From contig JALORM010000045.1 of NCBI GenBank assembly GCA_025458985.1, positions 1 to 9,460 of the forward strand: 9,460 nt of DNA, given 5' to 3'. The position numbers and the translations under genes are program-made. Every line of letters starts with the position of its first letter. Within the stretch, counting starts at the first letter, position 1. This stretch comes from Paracoccaceae bacterium (GTDB lineage Bacteria > Pseudomonadota > Alphaproteobacteria > Rhodobacterales > Rhodobacteraceae). Under the pieces are notes generated by a model. The model saw only the letters and a list, made by a program, of their open reading frames with translations, was not told where the DNA came from and did not search any database. Shown in pieces: positions 6,738 through 9,460 of this stretch.

Positions 6738-7412
6738 ATGGCCGTTCTGCTGCGCGGCGCGCTGATCGAATATGGGCTCGACCTGATCGGGCCGATCCCG
6801 AACGTGGTGATCTTCCAGTTCAACCCGGAATCGCTCAACCGCACGTTCATGCTGCCGCAGCGTCCGACCGGCACCAACGACCGCGAGCAGAGCCAGGCCG
6901 GCGACACGGTGAGCGAGAAGATCTCGCTGACCGCGCACTTCAGCGCGCTCGACATGCTGGGCGAGGACAAGGTGCTGGCCAAGGCCTTCGGCATCGGCCC
7001 GCAACTGGCCGCGCTGGAGAAGATGGTGATGCCGCCGCCGGCGGACGGGGGGCTTCTGGGCCAGGCGCTCGACGCCATCGGCGATGCGCTCGGCCTCGGC
7101 GGCGGGGCCGAGCCGCCGGTGCAGCCGATCCCGCGCCAGCAGTTCCCGCGCACGCTGTTCATCTGGGGTCTGACCCGGGTTCAGCCGGTGCGCATCGCGG
7201 CGATGAGCATCGCCGAGGTCGAATACGACAACCTGCTCAACCCGATCCGGGCCGAGGTGGAGATGGAGATCCACGTCCTGCCGATCGACCCCTGTTCCGA
7301 CGACGTGCTGGCCGCCGGCGCGTCGAAATACACCCAGCTTGCCAAGGACGTGCAGGCGGTGGCGAACCTCGCCAACACCGCCGAGCAGATCGTCGAACTG
7401 ATCCCGTTGTGA
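6738..7412 (+). CDS. CIS_tube-domain baseplate protein (Afp7 N-terminal-domain-like)
   Basis: The 224-residue protein resembles the N-terminal domain of Afp7/Pvc7-type proteins, which sit between the inner tube and baseplate hub. The recognition pattern is present: an opening strand, FQFNPESLNRTF (26-37), a gap with DTVSEKISLTAHFSALDML, FPRTLFIWGLTRVQPVRI (136-153), and AEVEYDNLLNPIRAEVEMEIHVLP (159-182). The C-terminal ~35 residues form a helix (YTQLAKDVQAVANLANTAEQIVE). A glycine/alanine/proline insertion at about 98-131 (PPPADGGLLG through GGGAEPPVQP) separates the two halves. Unlike Afp7, it has no LysM domain of its own; that domain is the next gene. The start lies two bases after the preceding stop, and a 16-base gap follows. 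Confidence 0.88.
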   Translation: MAVLLRGALIEYGLDLIGPIPNVVIFQFNPESLNRTFMLPQRPTGTNDREQSQAGDTVSEKISLTAHFSALDMLGEDKVLAKAFGIGPQLAALEKMVMPPPADGGLLGQALDAIGDALGLGGGAEPPVQPIPRQQFPRTLFIWGLTRVQPVRIAAMSIAEVEYDNLLNPIRAEVEMEIHVLPIDPCSDDVLAAGASKYTQLAKDVQAVANLANTAEQIVELIPL

Positions 7413-7428
7413 CGAAAGGCCCCCGCTG

Positions 7429-7701
7429 ATGTTCCTCGACACCTCCCGCTACGCCCGGACGCCGACCGACACGGTGACCACCGCCGACGGGCGTCCGGCG
7501 ACGGCGATCCGGCTGCGGCGCCTGCCCGCGACCGCGGGCCGGCCGCGCCTTGTGACCGAGGGCGACCGTCTCGACGTGATCGCCGAGCGCGCCTTCGGCG
7601 ACGGCACCCGCTTCTGGCACATCGCCGACGCGAACACCGCGCTGCGCGCCGCCGACCTGGTGGCCGAGGTGCTCGACAGCTTCAACCTGCCGGAGTCGTG
7701 A
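7429..7701 (+). CDS. Small LysM-like tail/baseplate protein (tail protein X / gp53-type)
   Basis: The 90-residue protein has an N-terminal strand region followed by a LysM-like unit (about residues 38-86): RPRLVTEGDRLDVIAERAFGD, then RFWHIADANTALRAADLVAE. The GDRLDVIAERAFGD...WHIADAN pattern is characteristic of the LysM domains in phage tail protein X, T4 gp53 and the C-terminus of Afp7, where the domain binds baseplate partners more often than peptidoglycan. It is a free-standing version of the domain that is fused in Afp7. The ATG at 7429 has an AAAGG site 9 bases upstream. Its TGA (7699-7701) shares a base with the ATG of the hub gene. Confidence 0.87.
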   Translation: MFLDTSRYARTPTDTVTTADGRPATAIRLRRLPATAGRPRLVTEGDRLDVIAERAFGDGTRFWHIADANTALRAADLVAEVLDSFNLPES

Positions 7702-8813
7702 TGGCCGGAGCCGCCTTCAGGATGTTCTACGACGGCACGCCGGCCACGGTGGAGCAGCTCCGCCAGGTCGAGGCGATCACCGTCGAGCAGGAAATGGAAA
7801 TGGCGTGGGAGGCGCGGCTGCGCCTGTCGCTGTGCCTGGACGACCGCGGCAACTGGCGGGAGCCGCCCAACACCACCGTGCGCCCCTTCAGCCGCATCCG
7901 GATCGAGCTGCGCCTGGGCGACGGCGACTTCCGGCCGCTGATCGACGGGCCGGTGGCGGGCTTCGACACCGAGCTGTCGGCGACCCCCGGCGTCAGCGTC
8001 GTCAACATCGTCGTGCGCGACGACAGCGTGCTGATGAACCGCGAGGAGGAAACCGAAGTGTTCGAGAACCTCTCGGATGCCTCGGTTGCGCAGCAGGTCT
8101 TCGGCCGCTTTCCCACGGTCGCGGGCACCCGCGTCGGCCCGGCCGCCGCGGTCCAGCCCGCAACGGTGCGGCGCGGCACGGCGATGCAGTTCCTGCGCCA
8201 GCTTGCCCGGGCGAACGGGTTTCTTGCCTACGTCCTGCCGGGCAGCATCCCGGGCACCAGCCTCGGGGTCTTCGAGGCGCCACCCACCGCGCCCACGGGC
8301 CATCCCCCGCTGGTGCTGCTGGGCGCGGGCCGCAACCTTCAGGGCGCCACCTTCCGCGAGGATGCCGAAGGGCCGGAGCGCAGCGCGGCACGGGTGCTGA
8401 CGATCCGCGACCAGACCATCGCCGCGTCGCAGCGCAGCTTCGCCGACGAGACGCTGATGGGCGATCTGCCGGCGGTCGGCGGCGACGCAGGCGCGCTGCG
8501 CCAGCTGCCGCCCGAAGAGGCGCTGCGCGACGACCCCGAGGCGGCCGCGACAGGCCAGACGCGGCGCAACGCCTACGGCCAGCGGATGACCGCCTCGCTG
8601 GTGCCCGGCTGCTACGACGCGGTGCTTGCCGCCTACGACGTCGTCACCGTCCGCGCCGGGACGCTGCCGCAGTCGGGCGACTGGCTGGTGCACCGGGTGA
8701 CGCACCGGATCACGCCCTCGGTCTATGCGCAGGAGATCGAGGCAAAGCGGAACGCGGTGTCCGACACGGGCGGCGGCGGGCTCAACCTTGGCGCGGCATC
8801 GGGGCTCTTCTGA
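7701..8813 (+). CDS. Baseplate hub protein, phage late control D (gpD/gp27)-like
   Basis: The 370-residue protein matches the gpD/gp27 family, which forms the trimeric hub that holds the spike and adapts it to the hexameric tube. Visible elements are an N-terminal domain with WEARLRLSLCLDDRGNW and RPFSRIRIEL (61-70), a FRPLIDGPVAGFDTELS strand pair (77-93), NIVVRDDSVLMNREEE, the helix SVAQQVFGRFP (128-138), and the family motif RRGTAMQFLRQLARANGFLAYV (157-178). The C-terminal part has WLVHRVTHRITPSVYAQEIEAKRN (328-351), the usual closing segment. An acidic/alanine-rich loop at about 255-285 is probably flexible. An in-frame GTG at 7698 precedes the ATG at 7701; the ATG is preferred because GGAG at 7692-7695 is correctly spaced and the start overlaps the previous stop as TGATG. 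In Afp8 this region is fused to the spike; here it is separate. Confidence 0.9.
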   Translation: MAGAAFRMFYDGTPATVEQLRQVEAITVEQEMEMAWEARLRLSLCLDDRGNWREPPNTTVRPFSRIRIELRLGDGDFRPLIDGPVAGFDTELSATPGVSVVNIVVRDDSVLMNREEETEVFENLSDASVAQQVFGRFPTVAGTRVGPAAAVQPATVRRGTAMQFLRQLARANGFLAYVLPGSIPGTSLGVFEAPPTAPTGHPPLVLLGAGRNLQGATFREDAEGPERSAARVLTIRDQTIAASQRSFADETLMGDLPAVGGDAGALRQLPPEEALRDDPEAAATGQTRRNAYGQRMTASLVPGCYDAVLAAYDVVTVRAGTLPQSGDWLVHRVTHRITPSVYAQEIEAKRNAVSDTGGGGLNLGAASGLF

Positions 8814-8814
8814 G

Positions 8815-9339
8815 ATGGACAGGGATATCGAACAGCTTCTGGAGCGGGTGGCCGAGCGGCAGCGCACGACCTTCTACGGCAAGTACCGGGGCCTCGTTTC
8901 GGACAACGCCGATCCCGACGGGCTGGGCCGGATCAAGGCCGAGGTGCCGGCCGTCCTGGGCGAGGCGGTGTCGCAATGGGCCATGCCCTGCGTTCCCTTC
9001 GCGGGACCGAAGCACGGGCTTGCCCTGATCCCCGAGGTCGGCGACGGCGTCTGGATCGAGTTCGAGGCCGGCAACCTCGATCACCCGATCTGGTCGGGCT
9101 GCTGGTGGGCCGACGGCCAGCGCCCGGAACCTGCGGGCGAGGTGCAGCGCCTGCTTGCGACCTCGGCCGGACACCAGATCCTGATCGACGAGGACGCCGA
9201 CGAGATCCGGATCGTCCATCCCGGCGGGGCAGAGCTGGTGATCGGGTCCGACGCGATCACCCTCTCGCTCGGCGGCATGGCGAAGCTCACGACGTCGGGC
9301 GCGAGCCTCGTCAACGATGCCTTCAAGGTGGGGGGCTGA
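8815..9339 (+). CDS. Baseplate spike protein, gpV/gp5 OB-fold (VgrG C-terminal-like)
   Basis: The 174-residue protein forms the central spike below the hub. After a short coiled N-terminus (IEQLLERVAERQ) comes the gp5/gpV OB-fold, about residues 22-100, with GLVSDNADPDGLGRIKAEVP, QWAMPCVPFAGPKHG, LALIPEVGDGVWIEFEAGN and DHPIWSGCWW. The remaining ~65 residues contain short repeating strands (HQILIDEDADEIRIVHPGG, ELVIGSDAITLSLGG) and end NDAFKVGG, enough for a stubby beta-helix. No lysozyme domain is present. The start at 8815 is one base after the hub stop; the frame is open further upstream only as a shadow. Its place between hub and PAAR-like genes supports the assignment. Confidence 0.92.
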   Translation: MDRDIEQLLERVAERQRTTFYGKYRGLVSDNADPDGLGRIKAEVPAVLGEAVSQWAMPCVPFAGPKHGLALIPEVGDGVWIEFEAGNLDHPIWSGCWWADGQRPEPAGEVQRLLATSAGHQILIDEDADEIRIVHPGGAELVIGSDAITLSLGGMAKLTTSGASLVNDAFKVGG

Positions 9340-9343
9340 GACG

Positions 9344-9460
9344 ATGACCATTCCGGTCCTGACCACGCTCGGCACGGTGATGTGCCCCCATGGCGGGCAG
9401 GTGACGCTCAACACCAGCCAGTCGGATGTCGAGGCCGAGGGCGGCAAGGTGATCCTGGTC
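9344..9460 (+). CDS. PAAR-like spike tip protein, 5' part (continues past window)
   Basis: Thirty-nine codons are visible, open to the window end. The start TLGTVMCPHGGQVTL resembles the N-terminus of PAAR-like proteins found in eCIS and T6SS-type loci, where a CPHGG segment supplies metal-binding Cys and His residues and the trimer tip sits on the spike. Here C14 and H16 would be two ligands, with others expected further on. It begins four bases after the spike stop, exactly where a tip gene is expected. The remaining sequence is needed to confirm a full PAAR fold. Confidence 0.7.
   Translation, partial: MTIPVLTTLGTVMCPHGGQVTLNTSQSDVEAEGGKVILV

Noticed and set aside
3885..7442. Minus-strand open frame of 1185 codons antisense to the cap, ATPase, CIS_tube and neighbouring genes
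   Set aside because: It is an artefact of high GC and third-position bias: it lies opposite well-recognised genes, its product is low-complexity and rich in R, G, H and A, and no known domain is seen.
7429..7701. LysM protein as a secreted peptidoglycan-binding protein
   Set aside because: No signal peptide is present, and its position between CIS_tube and hub genes fits a baseplate component.

Overview
The window is a stretch of a contractile injection system locus of the extracellular (eCIS, Afp/PVC-like) type: a phage-tail-derived particle that is made in the cytoplasm and drives a spiked tube out of a contracting sheath. Twelve plus-strand genes lie nose to tail with no strand switch. 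The longest gap is 50 bases and several starts overlap the preceding stop (ATGA or TGATG). There is no terminator-like hairpin followed by a T-run, and no tRNA, rRNA, CRISPR array or insertion sequence. Both ends cut through genes, so the operon continues in both directions. Base composition is very GC-rich (roughly 70%), with G/C-ending codons throughout. This suggests a high-GC proteobacterium, perhaps an alphaproteobacterium, but no gene here fixes the taxon.

Layout, 5' to 3'. (1) Shaft: the C-terminal part of a tail sheath protein (1-963) and an inner tube protein (1014-1535). (2) Accessory and assembly block: a protein with two cysteine pairs, probably related to the T4 gp26-like baseplate family (1562-2353); a proline/alanine-rich protein with short ordered ends (2350-3210); a DUF4255/Pvc16-like tail-completion protein with extra Ig-like domains (3214-4392); an Afp15-like AAA+ ATPase (4389-6485); and an 86-residue protein without a recognised family (6475-6735). 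(3) Hub and spike block: a CIS_tube-domain protein (6738-7412), a small LysM-like protein (7429-7701), a gpD/gp27-like hub protein (7701-8813), a gpV/gp5-like OB-fold spike protein (8815-9339) and the start of a PAAR-like tip protein (9344 onward).

Together these genes cover the sheath/tube pair, the hub-spike-tip axis, the shaft cap and the assembly ATPase. The gp25-like wedge, baseplate J-like proteins, tape measure, tail fibres and effector cargo are not in the window and would be expected in the flanks. No capsid, portal, terminase, integrase or lysis gene is visible, which favours an eCIS over a prophage, although only 9.5 kb can be seen. Compared with the Afp/PVC type systems, the distinctive points are that the Afp7-like and Afp8-like functions are each split into two genes, and that the Afp15 and Afp16 homologues sit between tube and hub genes and not at the 3' end. 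Family assignments come from recognised motifs and gene order, not from database searches.
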